From Nonlabens spongiae (GTDB taxonomy: Bacteria; Bacteroidota; Bacteroidia; Flavobacteriales; Flavobacteriaceae), in contig NZ_CP019344.1 in assembly GCF_002117125.1 (NCBI RefSeq), positions 3,066,501-3,130,500 on the forward strand: a stretch of 64,000 nucleotides of DNA, read 5' to 3'. Of the stretch, positions 26,826 through 36,077 are shown in pieces (positions within the stretch are counted from its first letter, which is position 1; each line of letters opens with the position of its first letter). The translations under genes were made by a program, and so were the position numbers. Below the pieces are notes generated by a model. That model was not told the DNA's origin and made no database searches. It saw only the letters and a list, made by a program, of their open reading frames with translations.

Positions 26826-29800
26826 ATGAAAAACTTTATTCTTTTTCTGTTTGCAATGATAGCGGCAACCGTGTCGCTTAATGCTCAAAACCCACCGCCA
26901 GATCCGCCAGAATTTCCTATGGGAGATATTCAATATGATGTTTGTTTGGGAACATTTACTGATTCTCAAGGGTCTGATTTGAATTATTTACCAGGTGAAA
27001 CTTTGACTACGACTATTTGTTCACCTTTTCCTACGGACAGATCTTTTGTGAATTTTACTGCTTTTGATCTAGCGCCTGGGGATGTATTACTTGCTTATGA
27101 TGGTGATAGTGCAAATGCGCCATTTATTGGAGCATACGGTTCTTTTTTAGCCCCCTCTTTAATCGAAGCATCATTAAGTAATACTTCAGGTTGCTTAACA
27201 TTTGTTTTTACCTCTAATGCTGTGAGTCAAACAGCAGCGGGATGGGAGGCGACTATAGGATGTATCGATTCTTGTCAGACAATTGAAAGTCAGGTAACAG
27301 TTACCCCTGCGCCTAGTGTGGATGGAGTTGTAAGAATTTGTCAAGGAGATACAGTGACAGTAAACGGGACACCTGTATTTCCATCTGCGGGTACTCCTAC
27401 TGAAGAAATACAATTGCCTGACGGTTCAGTGATCTCTGGAAACAGTGCAACTCAAACGATACAAGATCCTGGAGTTTATATTTTTGATTACATCGTTACT
27501 GATCCTTTGACTGGATGTAGAGATCGAACTATTGAAGATGTCGTGGTTCTAGTTTCTACCACCCCTGATTTTACGGGTACTGAAGCAGATAGTGAAATTG
27601 TCTGTTTTGGTGATCAAGTGGACATTACCGCAATGGTAGAGACGCAACAATTTGCTGCTCAAATTGCACCACCAGTTTCAGGAGCAACCTTTCTACCAGA
27701 TTCCGCTGGTTCTATTTATACAACCCCTATTACAGTAAATGGTTTCAACCCTGGTCAAACATTTAATGCAGCAACTGATCTGCAATCTGTTTATATTAAT
27801 ATGGAGCACTCTTTTATGGGTGATTTAGATATTATTCTCAGAGCTCCAAACGGTGTAGAGGTATTCCTGATGGAATATCCTAATGGTGGGGGAGCTACAT
27901 GGCTAGGTGAAGCTATTGATGTAACTCCAGTAACTAATGCGCCTGGAGTAGGTTATACATATACCTTTACCGAAGTTGGCGCAGGAACTCAGACGCTGGC
28001 TCAAGCTGGTCAAGCTTTGCCTGGAGCTGTCCCAGTCCCAGAGGGCGATTATTTACCAGAAGACCCTTTTGCAGATTTTATCGGTTCTGATTTGAATGGA
28101 GACTGGGAAATTGTTGTTATCGATAATTTATCTCTAGACAATGGATGGGTATTTGAATGGGGACTCAATTTTAACCCTAATATTATTCCACCTAACGATC
28201 GTACGTACGAGCCTCAGGAAGTTACTACAACGTGGCTCCCTAATCCTGACATTGTAAGTACTAGCACTGACGGCACCGTTATAACGGTAGCGCCATCTGT
28301 TGTAGGTCAAAACTGTTATGATCTTGAATTTAGTGATGACTTTGGATGTACTTATTTTGAAACGGTTTGCGTCGAAATGGTAGAAGAGATCATTACTGCA
28401 ACACCTGCTGATATCGAAGTTTGTGCATCACTCGGAAATACGAATGTGAATCTTAATCCTCAAGGTACGATTGCATTAAATAATCTTGCTGTACTTGACT
28501 ATAGAATTAGATACTATACAGACAGAACAGAGGCTGAGAATGGTGCCGCTACTAATATTACGAACACGAGTTCTTATCCCGTTACTGCAGATACTGAGAT
28601 TTTTATCAGAGTTGAAAATGCAAGATCAGGATGTTTTGAAATTGAGTCATTCATGATTGATTTCTCTGATATCGTTGCAAACCCTGTCGCCGACTTGACT
28701 GAGTGCGATGCTTTCCCTTTTGATGATAGCGACGGTTTTGATCTTACTCAAGAGGAATCTACTCTTTTAGGTCCTAATCTTGATCCTACCACAGTAGACA
28801 TTCTTTATTACTTGAGCGCTTCCGCAGCTCAAGCTGGAGTTCCAGGAACTGAAATATCAAATCCTACTAACTATGATTCAACTTCAGATGAGATCTTTGT
28901 AAGAGTTCAGGATAGTGCAAATCCTGGATGTTTTGATACTACCAGTTTCAATTTAATCGTAACACCATTAGCGCCTACCACCGCAGTAGCTGATGTTGAA
29001 GAGTGTGACACATTCCCATTTGACTTGACTACAGATTTTGACTTAGGTGTTAATGAAGGTTTGATTTTGAATGGTCGTGATGCGAATAATTTTACATTTC
29101 AATATTACACATCAGAGGCTGATGCACTTGCAAATGCTGGTGAGATCCCAGTAAATTACGAGGGAGATGATATGGAGCAAATTTTTGTAGTTCTTACTGA
29201 AACTGCAACGGGTTGTGCAGAGGTGTATACCTTCAACTTAACTACTCTTGATGCACCGCCTATAGGTGTAGCTCCAGATTTATCTGAATGTGATGAAGCA
29301 CCATTTGATCTAAGACTTGAGTTTGATTTGAGCCAACAAGATGATGCGATTAGAGGTGGATTATCTCCTACTGACTACTCTGTTGGTTATTACACTTCTG
29401 AATCAAATGCGTTCAATGACGTTGATCAATTGCCTACTAATTATGAAGCTGCCGATGGTGAGATCATTTATGCAGCACTAACAGATCTTTCTACAGGTTG
29501 TGTCAATGTATCTTCATTTAGCATAACAGTGGAAGAATGTGAGGTCATTTTCCCTGAAGGCTTTACACCTAATAACGATGGAATTAATGACACTTTTGAA
29601 ATCCCAAACATTCAGCAGTATGCAAATTTCAGTCTCAAAGTATTTAATAGATACGGGACTATGGTTTATGAAACATCTGCTTCTAATTACGTAGAATTTG
29701 ACGGTGTTCCTAACTCCGGGTTGAATTCTGGAGATGGACTATTGCCCGTAGGAACTTATTTCTACACCATGGAATTTAATGACGGCCAAACTCAAGATAT

Positions 29801-29828
29801 CGCGAGTTGGTTATACATTAACTACTAA
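26826..29828 (+). CDS. Secreted CUB/P-domain protein with T9SS type B sorting domain
   Basis: A 1,000-residue exported protein with a signal peptide ending in SLNAQ at residue 21. An N-terminal CUB-like module (CLGTFTDSQGSDLNYLPGET) is followed by a PKD-like segment. Next comes a proprotein-convertase P-domain (SVYINMEHSFMGDLDIILRA and DLNGDWEIVVIDNLS). Three or more tandem modules of about 95 residues then begin ECDAFPFD or ECDTFPFD and end with a Gly-Cys motif. The last 90 residues are a gliding-motility type B C-terminal domain (FPEGFTPNNDGINDTFEI, VFNRYGTMVYE). Such proteins are exported by T9SS and stay on the surface. No catalytic domain is visible; adhesion is likely. The same repeat module appears in the gene at 60259. 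Confidence 0.87.
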   Translation: MKNFILFLFAMIAATVSLNAQNPPPDPPEFPMGDIQYDVCLGTFTDSQGSDLNYLPGETLTTTICSPFPTDRSFVNFTAFDLAPGDVLLAYDGDSANAPFIGAYGSFLAPSLIEASLSNTSGCLTFVFTSNAVSQTAAGWEATIGCIDSCQTIESQVTVTPAPSVDGVVRICQGDTVTVNGTPVFPSAGTPTEEIQLPDGSVISGNSATQTIQDPGVYIFDYIVTDPLTGCRDRTIEDVVVLVSTTPDFTGTEADSEIVCFGDQVDITAMVETQQFAAQIAPPVSGATFLPDSAGSIYTTPITVNGFNPGQTFNAATDLQSVYINMEHSFMGDLDIILRAPNGVEVFLMEYPNGGGATWLGEAIDVTPVTNAPGVGYTYTFTEVGAGTQTLAQAGQALPGAVPVPEGDYLPEDPFADFIGSDLNGDWEIVVIDNLSLDNGWVFEWGLNFNPNIIPPNDRTYEPQEVTTTWLPNPDIVSTSTDGTVITVAPSVVGQNCYDLEFSDDFGCTYFETVCVEMVEEIITATPADIEVCASLGNTNVNLNPQGTIALNNLAVLDYRIRYYTDRTEAENGAATNITNTSSYPVTADTEIFIRVENARSGCFEIESFMIDFSDIVANPVADLTECDAFPFDDSDGFDLTQEESTLLGPNLDPTTVDILYYLSASAAQAGVPGTEISNPTNYDSTSDEIFVRVQDSANPGCFDTTSFNLIVTPLAPTTAVADVEECDTFPFDLTTDFDLGVNEGLILNGRDANNFTFQYYTSEADALANAGEIPVNYEGDDMEQIFVVLTETATGCAEVYTFNLTTLDAPPIGVAPDLSECDEAPFDLRLEFDLSQQDDAIRGGLSPTDYSVGYYTSESNAFNDVDQLPTNYEAADGEIIYAALTDLSTGCVNVSSFSITVEECEVIFPEGFTPNNDGINDTFEIPNIQQYANFSLKVFNRYGTMVYETSASNYVEFDGVPNSGLNSGDGLLPVGTYFYTMEFNDGQTQDIASWLYINY

Positions 29829-29848
29829 TAAATTCATGTTGAAATAAA

Positions 29849-29878
29849 GAAGGCTTCCCAAACGGGAAGCCTTTTTTA
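29849..29878. terminator. Bidirectional terminator between T9SS gene and corA
   Basis: AAGGCTTCCC and GGGAAGCCTT form a perfect stem (29850-29872) with T-run to the right and A-rich sequence to the left. It lies between convergent genes. Confidence 0.88.
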
Positions 29879-29904
29879 TTTTACTTGTTTGATTCAATAC
29901 TGAT

Positions 29905-30981
29905 TTAAAGCCATTTTTTCCATTTGAAAAAGGCGATAAGAACCACAGCTATAAATCCGTTAATGATCCAGAAATAAGCATAACCATGTTCCCAAGTCAA
30001 CTCTGGAATATGCTGAAAATTCATCCCATAAATTCCAGCTACAAAAGTCATAGGAATAAACATGGTAGAAACTACGGTCAATACCTGCATTACTTGATTC
30101 ATTTTGTGGCTCACGCTTGAGAGGTACATATCACGTAATCCAGCATTAATCTCTCTAAAAGACTCTAAAGTTTCGATGATTTGAATACAATGGTCATAGG
30201 CATCTTGAAGAAAGGCGTGGGTTTTCGATTCTATGAGACTGCTGTCTTCTTTTAATAATCTACTTATGGATTCTCTTAACGGGTAAATCGCGCGCCTGAG
30301 ATCTAAAAGCAATCTCTTATTGTGCTGGGCCTGGTTAAGGGAATCCTTTTTAGGGTCGTCAAAGATCTCGTCCTCGAGCTCATCCAGATAGTCTCCTATT
30401 TGTTCCATTACTATAAAATAATGGTCTATTATGCTGTCGATTAGAGCGTAAAATAAATAGTCTTGCTTGACCTTTCTAATTCTTCCTTTGCTATTTTCTA
30501 AGCGATCACGTACGTTTTCAAATACATCGCCAGTCTTCTCTTGAAAAGTAATCACCGCATCAGAGGTCAATATAATACTGACCTGCTCTGATTTTAATTC
30601 TTGGCTGTCGCGGTCATAAGAGATCATCTTAATGCATTGATAAATATAATCTCCATAGAATTCAGTCTTAGGTCTCTGTGTAGTATTGGCAATATCTTCG
30701 AGCAATAATAGATGTAAATGAAATCGCTTACCTACCTGCTCTAGAATATCCGTATCATGAACTCCATCAATATTAAACCAGTAGTGCAAGTCAGGATTTA
30801 GTTGCCCCTGCTTAATATTTTCAAGCTTTTCATATTCCTTTTCATTATAAATTATCGTTTCGGTCTCTACTGGTCCAGAACGTTCTTCCCCTACGTAACT
30901 TATCGTCCCAGGTGGGGTAAATACATTTTGAACAGCCTTAGGAGTAGCCCTGCGCCGCAGTCGGGATAAAGGGTTTTTCAT
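29905..30981 (-). CDS. corA: Magnesium/cobalt transporter CorA
   Basis: A 358-residue pentameric Mg2+ channel. The long cytoplasmic domain contains the LEDIANTTQRPKTEFYGDYI signature of the CorA family. Two C-terminal transmembrane helices follow, the first ending with the selectivity motif YGMNF. The periplasmic loop is acidic and the C-terminus ends in KWKKW. The gene starts 15 bp after the uvrA stop, so it is probably the second gene of a uvrA-corA transcript. A second Mg2+ channel of a different family, MgtE, is encoded at 56942. Confidence 0.95.
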   Translation of the reverse strand: MKNPLSRLRRRATPKAVQNVFTPPGTISYVGEERSGPVETETIIYNEKEYEKLENIKQGQLNPDLHYWFNIDGVHDTDILEQVGKRFHLHLLLLEDIANTTQRPKTEFYGDYIYQCIKMISYDRDSQELKSEQVSIILTSDAVITFQEKTGDVFENVRDRLENSKGRIRKVKQDYLFYALIDSIIDHYFIVMEQIGDYLDELEDEIFDDPKKDSLNQAQHNKRLLLDLRRAIYPLRESISRLLKEDSSLIESKTHAFLQDAYDHCIQIIETLESFREINAGLRDMYLSSVSHKMNQVMQVLTVVSTMFIPMTFVAGIYGMNFQHIPELTWEHGYAYFWIINGFIAVVLIAFFKWKKWL

Positions 30982-30996
30982 GAAACAAAGTTTCTT

Positions 30997-33810
30997 CTAA
31001 GATAGTTTTTCTGCGATAAATGGTGCTGTAAAGCTTTGCTCGACTTGTGCAACCTCCTCCGGTGTGCCACTTGCGATGAGATGGCCACCTAGTTTCCCGC
31101 CTTCAGTTCCTAGATCAATTATATAATCAGCACATTTAACAAGGTCCATATTATGCTCAATAACGATTATGGAATGACCATTTTCAATGAGTGCATTAAA
31201 ACTACTCAAGAGTTTATTGATATCGTGGAAATGAAGACCGGTGGTAGGTTCATCAAATATAAACAAGGTCTTATCTGGCGTGTCTCCTTTTACTAAGAAA
31301 CTAGCCAATTTGATCCTTTGCGCTTCTCCACCAGACAATGTAGAGGAACTCTGGCCTAAGGTTACATAGCCCAGCCCCACATCTTGAAGTGGTTTCAGTT
31401 TTCTGATAATCTTGTTTTCCTTATGCTTCTGGAAAAACTCCATCGCATCGTTAATGGTCAGACTGAGTATGTCGTAAATATTGTGATCGTGAAACTTGAC
31501 TTCCAGAATTTCTTTCTTAAAGCGCTTACCCTGGCAGGTCTCACATAAGAGGGTAACATCAGCCATGAACTGCATCTCAATAGTGACCTCGCCCTCGCCC
31601 TTACAAGTCTCACACCTTCCTCCATCTACATTGAAACTAAAATGCTTTGCTTTATAATTTCTGATTTTAGAGATCTTCTGTTGTGCAAAAAGATTTCTGA
31701 TATCGTCATAAGCTTTGACATAAGTGACCGGATTGGATCTTGAGCTTTTACCTATGGGATTCTGGTCAATAAATTCTACAGACTTTAAATTCTCAAATTT
31801 TCCATTCAGTGACGTAAACTGCCCGGCCTTTTTGCCGTAGCCACCCAGCGACTTCAAAACTGCTGGATATAGAATATCTTTTACCAATGTCGATTTTCCA
31901 CTCCCTGAGACTCCCGTGATCATGGTCAGAACACCCAGCGGGAAACGCACATCAATATTCTTAAGATTGTTTTGACGTGCGCCCTTAATGTCTATATAAT
32001 ACTTATGCTTTCTACGCTTTCGCGGAAGCGGAATCTCCATAGACCCATTTAAATATTGAGCAGTTAATGAGTCTGAAGCTAGTATTTCACCCAGTGATCC
32101 AGCTGCTACGACTTCACCACCGTGTGTTCCCGCCTTAGGGCCTATGTCGATGATGGTATCTGCTGCCTGCATGATTTCCTCGTCATGCTCCACAACAATG
32201 ACCGTGTTGCCTAGATCCCGTAGATTTTTCAAGACTTTGATAAGTCTCGCCGTATCGCGAGGGTGTAAACCTATGCTGGGCTCGTCAAGGATGTACATAC
32301 TTCCCACTAGACTACTCCCCAGTGAAGTGGCTAGGTTGATACGCTGCGATTCACCTCCAGAAAGAGTGTTTGATTTGCGATTAAGAGTAAGGTAATTGAG
32401 TCCTACATCATTCAGGAACGATAATCTGCTGTTGATTTCAATAAGGAGACGGTGCGCGATTTTGGCATCATTTTCATCAAGTTTTAAGTCTGCAAAAAAT
32501 GGGGTGAGTTCACTAATAGGCAACATAACCAGCTCCGATATAGTAGTCCCGGCAATTTTTACGTAATCTGCTTCCTTGCGCAGGCGCGTTCCCCCACAAA
32601 GATTACATCTGGTCTTTCCTCGATAGCGAGAAAGCATGACGCGGTTTTGAATTTTGTAAGCTTTCGCTTCAAGCTCCTCAAAAAAGGCATCTAATCCATC
32701 AAAGTATTTATTTCCAGTCCAGACCAGTTTCTGTTGCTGGGCAGTCAATTCAAACCAAGGTCTGTGAATAGGAAAATCAAATTTATCGGCATGTTTGATC
32801 AACTGATTTTTATAGTAGGACATGCTCTCACCACGCCAAGGAAAAATGGCTTCTTCATAGATGCTGAGTCCTGTATTGGGAATGACTAGATCTTCATCAA
32901 TTCCTATCACATCGCCGTAGCCTTCACATTTAGGGCAGGCACCATAAGGATTATTGAAACTAAAAAGATGGGGATTGGGTTCTAGAAATTCCATCCCGTC
33001 CAGTTCAAACTTATTGCTGAACTCACGAGTGGCTGATCCGTCCAAGTGCTCAATAAAAGCTAAACCTTTACCTTCAAAAAAGGCTGTGTCGATCGCATCG
33101 GCTAGGCGGTTGTAAAAATCTTCTCCGTCACGTTTTATGATTCTGTCAACGACAAGACGGACCTGATCTGAATCTTTGATTTTGAGTTCCTCATCATCGA
33201 AACGCTTTACATCATCATTTACCTTAATTCTAGTATATCCCTGCTGCAACAGGACCTCTAGTTGTTCAGAAGTCTTTCTCTTACCTTTTACAATCAAGGG
33301 GGTGGTCAGTAACAATCGAGCACCTTCTTCCTGTTCCTTAATGTAGTTGACCACATCGGTAACCGTATCTTTTTTTACCAAATCACCGGAAACGGGAGAG
33401 TAGGTTTTGCCTATCCTGGCAAAAAGTAATTTCAAATAATCATAGATCTCAGTGGTTGTTCCCACCGTTGATCTGGGATTGGTACTGTTGACTTTTTGTT
33501 CAATGGCTATCGCAGGAGCAATACCTTTAATGTACTCTACCTTTGGTTTGTTCAGTCTGCCTAGGAATTGTCTGGCATAAGACGATAGACTTTCAACATA
33601 GCGACGTTGTCCTTCAGCGTAAAGAGTGTCAAAGGCAAGGGAAGATTTACCGCTGCCTGATAAGCCTGTAATTACCACTAGCTGATTACGAGGTATAACG
33701 GCATTTAGATTTTTGAGATTGTGAAGCGCAGCTCCTTTAATTAGAATGTTTTTCTTGGGACTAAGTACATCAATATCTTCAAAAATCATAGAGGTTCCAT
33801 TTAAGCGCAA
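30997..33810 (-). CDS. uvrA: Excinuclease ABC subunit A
   Basis: A 937-residue damage-recognition ATPase of nucleotide excision repair. It has two ABC cassettes, with Walker A GLSGSGKSS near residue 50 and GVSGSGKST in the second half. Signature motifs are LSGGESQRI and LSGGEAQRI. Zinc-binding pairs are visible (CPKCEGYG, CNLCGGTRL, CETCKGEGEV, CETCQGKRF). Two starts are possible: ATG 33810 or ATG 33789 (MIFEDIDVLS); the family fits either. A one-mismatch palindrome copy at 32015-32030 encodes LPRKRR in the linker between the two halves. corA follows on the same transcript. Confidence 0.97.
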   Translation of the reverse strand: MRLNGTSMIFEDIDVLSPKKNILIKGAALHNLKNLNAVIPRNQLVVITGLSGSGKSSLAFDTLYAEGQRRYVESLSSYARQFLGRLNKPKVEYIKGIAPAIAIEQKVNSTNPRSTVGTTTEIYDYLKLLFARIGKTYSPVSGDLVKKDTVTDVVNYIKEQEEGARLLLTTPLIVKGKRKTSEQLEVLLQQGYTRIKVNDDVKRFDDEELKIKDSDQVRLVVDRIIKRDGEDFYNRLADAIDTAFFEGKGLAFIEHLDGSATREFSNKFELDGMEFLEPNPHLFSFNNPYGACPKCEGYGDVIGIDEDLVIPNTGLSIYEEAIFPWRGESMSYYKNQLIKHADKFDFPIHRPWFELTAQQQKLVWTGNKYFDGLDAFFEELEAKAYKIQNRVMLSRYRGKTRCNLCGGTRLRKEADYVKIAGTTISELVMLPISELTPFFADLKLDENDAKIAHRLLIEINSRLSFLNDVGLNYLTLNRKSNTLSGGESQRINLATSLGSSLVGSMYILDEPSIGLHPRDTARLIKVLKNLRDLGNTVIVVEHDEEIMQAADTIIDIGPKAGTHGGEVVAAGSLGEILASDSLTAQYLNGSMEIPLPRKRRKHKYYIDIKGARQNNLKNIDVRFPLGVLTMITGVSGSGKSTLVKDILYPAVLKSLGGYGKKAGQFTSLNGKFENLKSVEFIDQNPIGKSSRSNPVTYVKAYDDIRNLFAQQKISKIRNYKAKHFSFNVDGGRCETCKGEGEVTIEMQFMADVTLLCETCQGKRFKKEILEVKFHDHNIYDILSLTINDAMEFFQKHKENKIIRKLKPLQDVGLGYVTLGQSSSTLSGGEAQRIKLASFLVKGDTPDKTLFIFDEPTTGLHFHDINKLLSSFNALIENGHSIIVIEHNMDLVKCADYIIDLGTEGGKLGGHLIASGTPEEVAQVEQSFTAPFIAEKLS
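32015..32030. repeat. Imperfect palindrome CGCTTTCGCGGAAGCG inside uvrA
   Basis: One mismatch from the 16-bp consensus, in the interdomain linker region of uvrA. Confidence 0.6.
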
Positions 33811-34026
33811 TCCACAAAGATAAAACGCGCGTAACCCGTATAATCTTAGTTACATCTATATAATTGTTAAAACTTCGAGGATTATTTTGTTCATTTGGAA
33901 TAAATGTTGTTATATTTAACCCGTTAAAAATTTCAAAAAATTCGTTTATAGTAACAACTCTACTCTAAAAGATCTATTTAATTCCAATTAACCAAGGAGA
34001 AGGGTAGGTCATTCAAGTTGCTATTT

Positions 34027-34611
34027 ATGAAAAATGAAATGATTAAGGATGCTGCGCTGGTTAGTCAGTATCTAGATGGTAGTGAGTCTGCACTAGAAAC
34101 GCTTATCTACAGACACAAACAACGTATTTACAGTTTTATTTTCTCAAAGGTCCACGATCGTGACGTTACTGAAGATATTTTTCAGGACTGCTTTATTAAA
34201 GTGATCAAAACTTTGAAAAAGGGAAAATATAATGAAGAAGGAAAGTTCTTGCCCTGGGTAATGCGTATCGCACATAACCTTGTCATCGATCATTTTAGAC
34301 GTAATAAGCGCATGCCTAAATTCCAATCGCGCAATGACTTTGACATCTTCGACGTTATAAGTGATGGAGATTTAAGCAAGGAAGATGATATGATACTGGA
34401 TCAAGTTCACAAAGACGTGAAAAATTTGATCGACGAGTTGCCAGAGGATCAGAAAGAAGTTCTCACTATGAGAATTTATAAGGAAATGAGTTTTAAGGAA
34501 ATCGCTGAAGCGACAGACGTAAGCATCAATACAGCTTTAGGAAGAATGCGTTACGCCCTTATCAATATGAGAAAGGTGATTGATAAAAATAACATAATTC
34601 TTACCAGGTAG
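34027..34611 (+). CDS. ECF-type RNA polymerase sigma-70 factor
   Basis: A 194-residue sigma factor counted from ATG 34027; the frame opens at a TTG at 34018, but ATG AAA AAT GAA is the better start. Region 2 is YRHKQRIYSFIFSKVHDRDV followed by EDIFQDCFIKVIKTL. Region 4 is ELPEDQKEVLTMRIYKEMSF with KEIAEATDVSINTALGRMRY as the helix-turn-helix. There is no adjacent FecR-like anti-sigma gene, unlike the polysaccharide-utilisation sigma factors of Bacteroidota, so it probably has a general role. A 49-codon ORF follows after 62 bp and the two share a terminator at 34846. Confidence 0.92.
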   Translation: MKNEMIKDAALVSQYLDGSESALETLIYRHKQRIYSFIFSKVHDRDVTEDIFQDCFIKVIKTLKKGKYNEEGKFLPWVMRIAHNLVIDHFRRNKRMPKFQSRNDFDIFDVISDGDLSKEDDMILDQVHKDVKNLIDELPEDQKEVLTMRIYKEMSFKEIAEATDVSINTALGRMRYALINMRKVIDKNNIILTR

Positions 34612-34673
34612 TTCATTAGGATACAATAACCTGAGAGAGATGCCGTTATTAACATTAAATAACACTTTCCGAT

Positions 34674-34823
34674 ATGGCAAAACTCTACGATCCTAAACCA
34701 CTTTCTAAACAAGTGAATCCTTTGCAACCCAAGGAAACTACCATACGTAATATTATGGCGTTTTCCGCATCTTATAGTGTGACAAAATACAAGAATATAT
34801 GTTTTGACACCTTTAAAAATTGA
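34674..34823 (+). CDS. Small conserved-looking protein downstream of the sigma factor
   Basis: A 49-residue reading frame from ATG 34674 to TGA 34823, found by hand translation. It begins MAKLYDPKPLSKQVNPLQ and continues with a helical stretch IRNIMAFSASYSVTKYK. From memory, similar short proteins (a basic Pro-rich start, then NFLLQYSKA-like helix and a KYKN-like end) follow this ECF sigma gene in other flavobacteria. It lies between the sigma factor and a strong terminator, which supports a shared transcript. Function unknown; an anti-sigma or accessory role is speculation. Confidence 0.6.
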   Translation: MAKLYDPKPLSKQVNPLQPKETTIRNIMAFSASYSVTKYKNICFDTFKN

Positions 34824-34845
34824 TTGATAACCTTTTAAATTTGAC

Positions 34846-34874
34846 AATGCCGCGATGAATCGCGGCATTTTTTG
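34846..34874 (+). terminator. Terminator of the sigma-factor operon
   Basis: AATGCCGCGAT and ATCGCGGCATT form a near-perfect stem (34846-34869), followed by TTTTTGT. Confidence 0.9.
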
Positions 34875-34900
34875 TATTCAGCTAGTAAATAAAAATTACC

Positions 34901-35593
34901 TTATTTTTTTGAAGAGAGAATTTGATTATTTCGCTTTCGCGAAAGCGTTTTGTAGTAATCGTTCAGTACTGATTTTCTTCCCACCGTACTTGTTATAACA
35001 TCTTTGTTGAGATCCCAGCCTCGAGCAGGGCTGTATTCCCGACCATACCATATGATCTGTAGGTGCAAATCATTCCATTTGTGTTCTGGAAACAACCGTT
35101 TTGCGTCCCGCTCCGTTTGAACCACATTCTTACCGTTTGACAGATTCCAGCGGTACATAAGTCTATGAATGTGAGTGTCTACTGGAAATGCTGGTATCCC
35201 AAAAGCTTGAGACAAAACTACCGCAGCAGTTTTATGTCCCACAGCGGGCAACTCCTCGAGTTCCTCGTAGGTTTGAGGGACTGATCCATTGTGTCTCTCA
35301 ATCAGGATTTTTGACAATCCATGAATTCCCTTAGACTTCATGGGAGATAATCCCACTGGTTTGATGATTTCCCTTATCTCTTCAACACTTAACTTCACCA
35401 TGTCGTAGGGGTTGTCCGCTTTCGCGAAAAGTAACGGCGTGATCTGGTTCACACGTACATCAGTACTCTGTGCACTCATAAGTACTGCAATCAGTAAGGT
35501 GTAGGGATCTTTATGGTCTAAAGGAACAGGAATAGATGGATACAGTTCTTCCAGCTTATTTATGATAAATTCAACCTTTTCTGATTTGAGCAT
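34901..35593 (-). CDS. nth: Endonuclease III-like DNA glycosylase lacking the iron-sulphur cluster
   Basis: A 230-residue HhH-GPD glycosylase/AP lyase that removes oxidised pyrimidines. The helix-hairpin-helix is LPAVGHKTA with catalytic Lys121, and the catalytic Asp is Asp139 in PVDTHIHR, so the active site is intact. The C-terminal four-cysteine cluster of E. coli Nth is absent; the corresponding region reads WYGREYSPARGWDLNK and has no Cys. The last 20 residues run through a palindrome copy (34932-34947), giving LSRKRNNQ. Another partial copy at 35417-35431 encodes FAKAD. Convergent with the sigma operon and divergent from bcp. Confidence 0.9.
   Translation of the reverse strand: MLKSEKVEFIINKLEELYPSIPVPLDHKDPYTLLIAVLMSAQSTDVRVNQITPLLFAKADNPYDMVKLSVEEIREIIKPVGLSPMKSKGIHGLSKILIERHNGSVPQTYEELEELPAVGHKTAAVVLSQAFGIPAFPVDTHIHRLMYRWNLSNGKNVVQTERDAKRLFPEHKWNDLHLQIIWYGREYSPARGWDLNKDVITSTVGRKSVLNDYYKTLSRKRNNQILSSKK
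34932..34947. repeat. 16-bp palindrome at the 3' end of nth
   Basis: Perfect CGCTTTCGCGAAAGCG, read as LSRKR near the C-terminus. Confidence 0.9.
35417..35431. repeat. Partial palindrome inside nth
   Basis: CGCTTTCGCGAAAAG; the right arm is degenerate. Encodes FAKA. Confidence 0.5.
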
Positions 35594-35627
35594 AACTAAT
35601 TTTATAGTGTAATTAAAATGTATTTAA

Positions 35628-36077
35628 ATGACAAGCTTAAAAGCAGGCGATAAAGCCCCAGATTTCTCAATTCCCAATCAAGACGGAGATACCATCTCAC
35701 TAGCCGATTTCAAAGGTAAAAAGTTAGTATTGTTTTTCTATCCTAAGGCAAGTACTCCCGGTTGTACCGCAGAGGCGTGTAATCTTAGAGATAACGTTGA
35801 GCAATTTAAAGCTAAGGGCTATGAAATACTAGGTGCAAGCGCAGATAGCCAAAAAAGACAATCCAACTTTAAAAACAAATATGAACTTCCATATGATTTA
35901 CTTGCTGATGAGGATCACCAGTTATTAAATGCATATCAAGTCTGGGGGCCTAAAAAATTTATGGGCCGTGAATATGACGGAATCCACCGCACCACATTTG
36001 TTATCGATGAAAATGGAATTATAGAAGAGGTGATTCAAAAGGTAAAAACTAAGGATCACGCTGCTCAGATCTTATAG
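35628..36077 (+). CDS. bcp: Thioredoxin-dependent thiol peroxidase (Bcp/PrxQ)
   Basis: A 149-residue cytoplasmic peroxiredoxin that reduces peroxides with thioredoxin. Peroxidatic Cys46 lies in STPGCTAEAC and the resolving Cys51 is five residues later, the PrxQ pattern. Length is typical. Its stop codon overlaps that of the convergent downstream gene by 6 bp, so neither has a separate terminator. Divergent from nth across 34 bp; the shared short spacer must hold both promoters, none of which I can define. Confidence 0.95.
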   Translation: MTSLKAGDKAPDFSIPNQDGDTISLADFKGKKLVLFFYPKASTPGCTAEACNLRDNVEQFKAKGYEILGASADSQKRQSNFKNKYELPYDLLADEDHQLLNAYQVWGPKKFMGREYDGIHRTTFVIDENGIIEEVIQKVKTKDHAAQIL

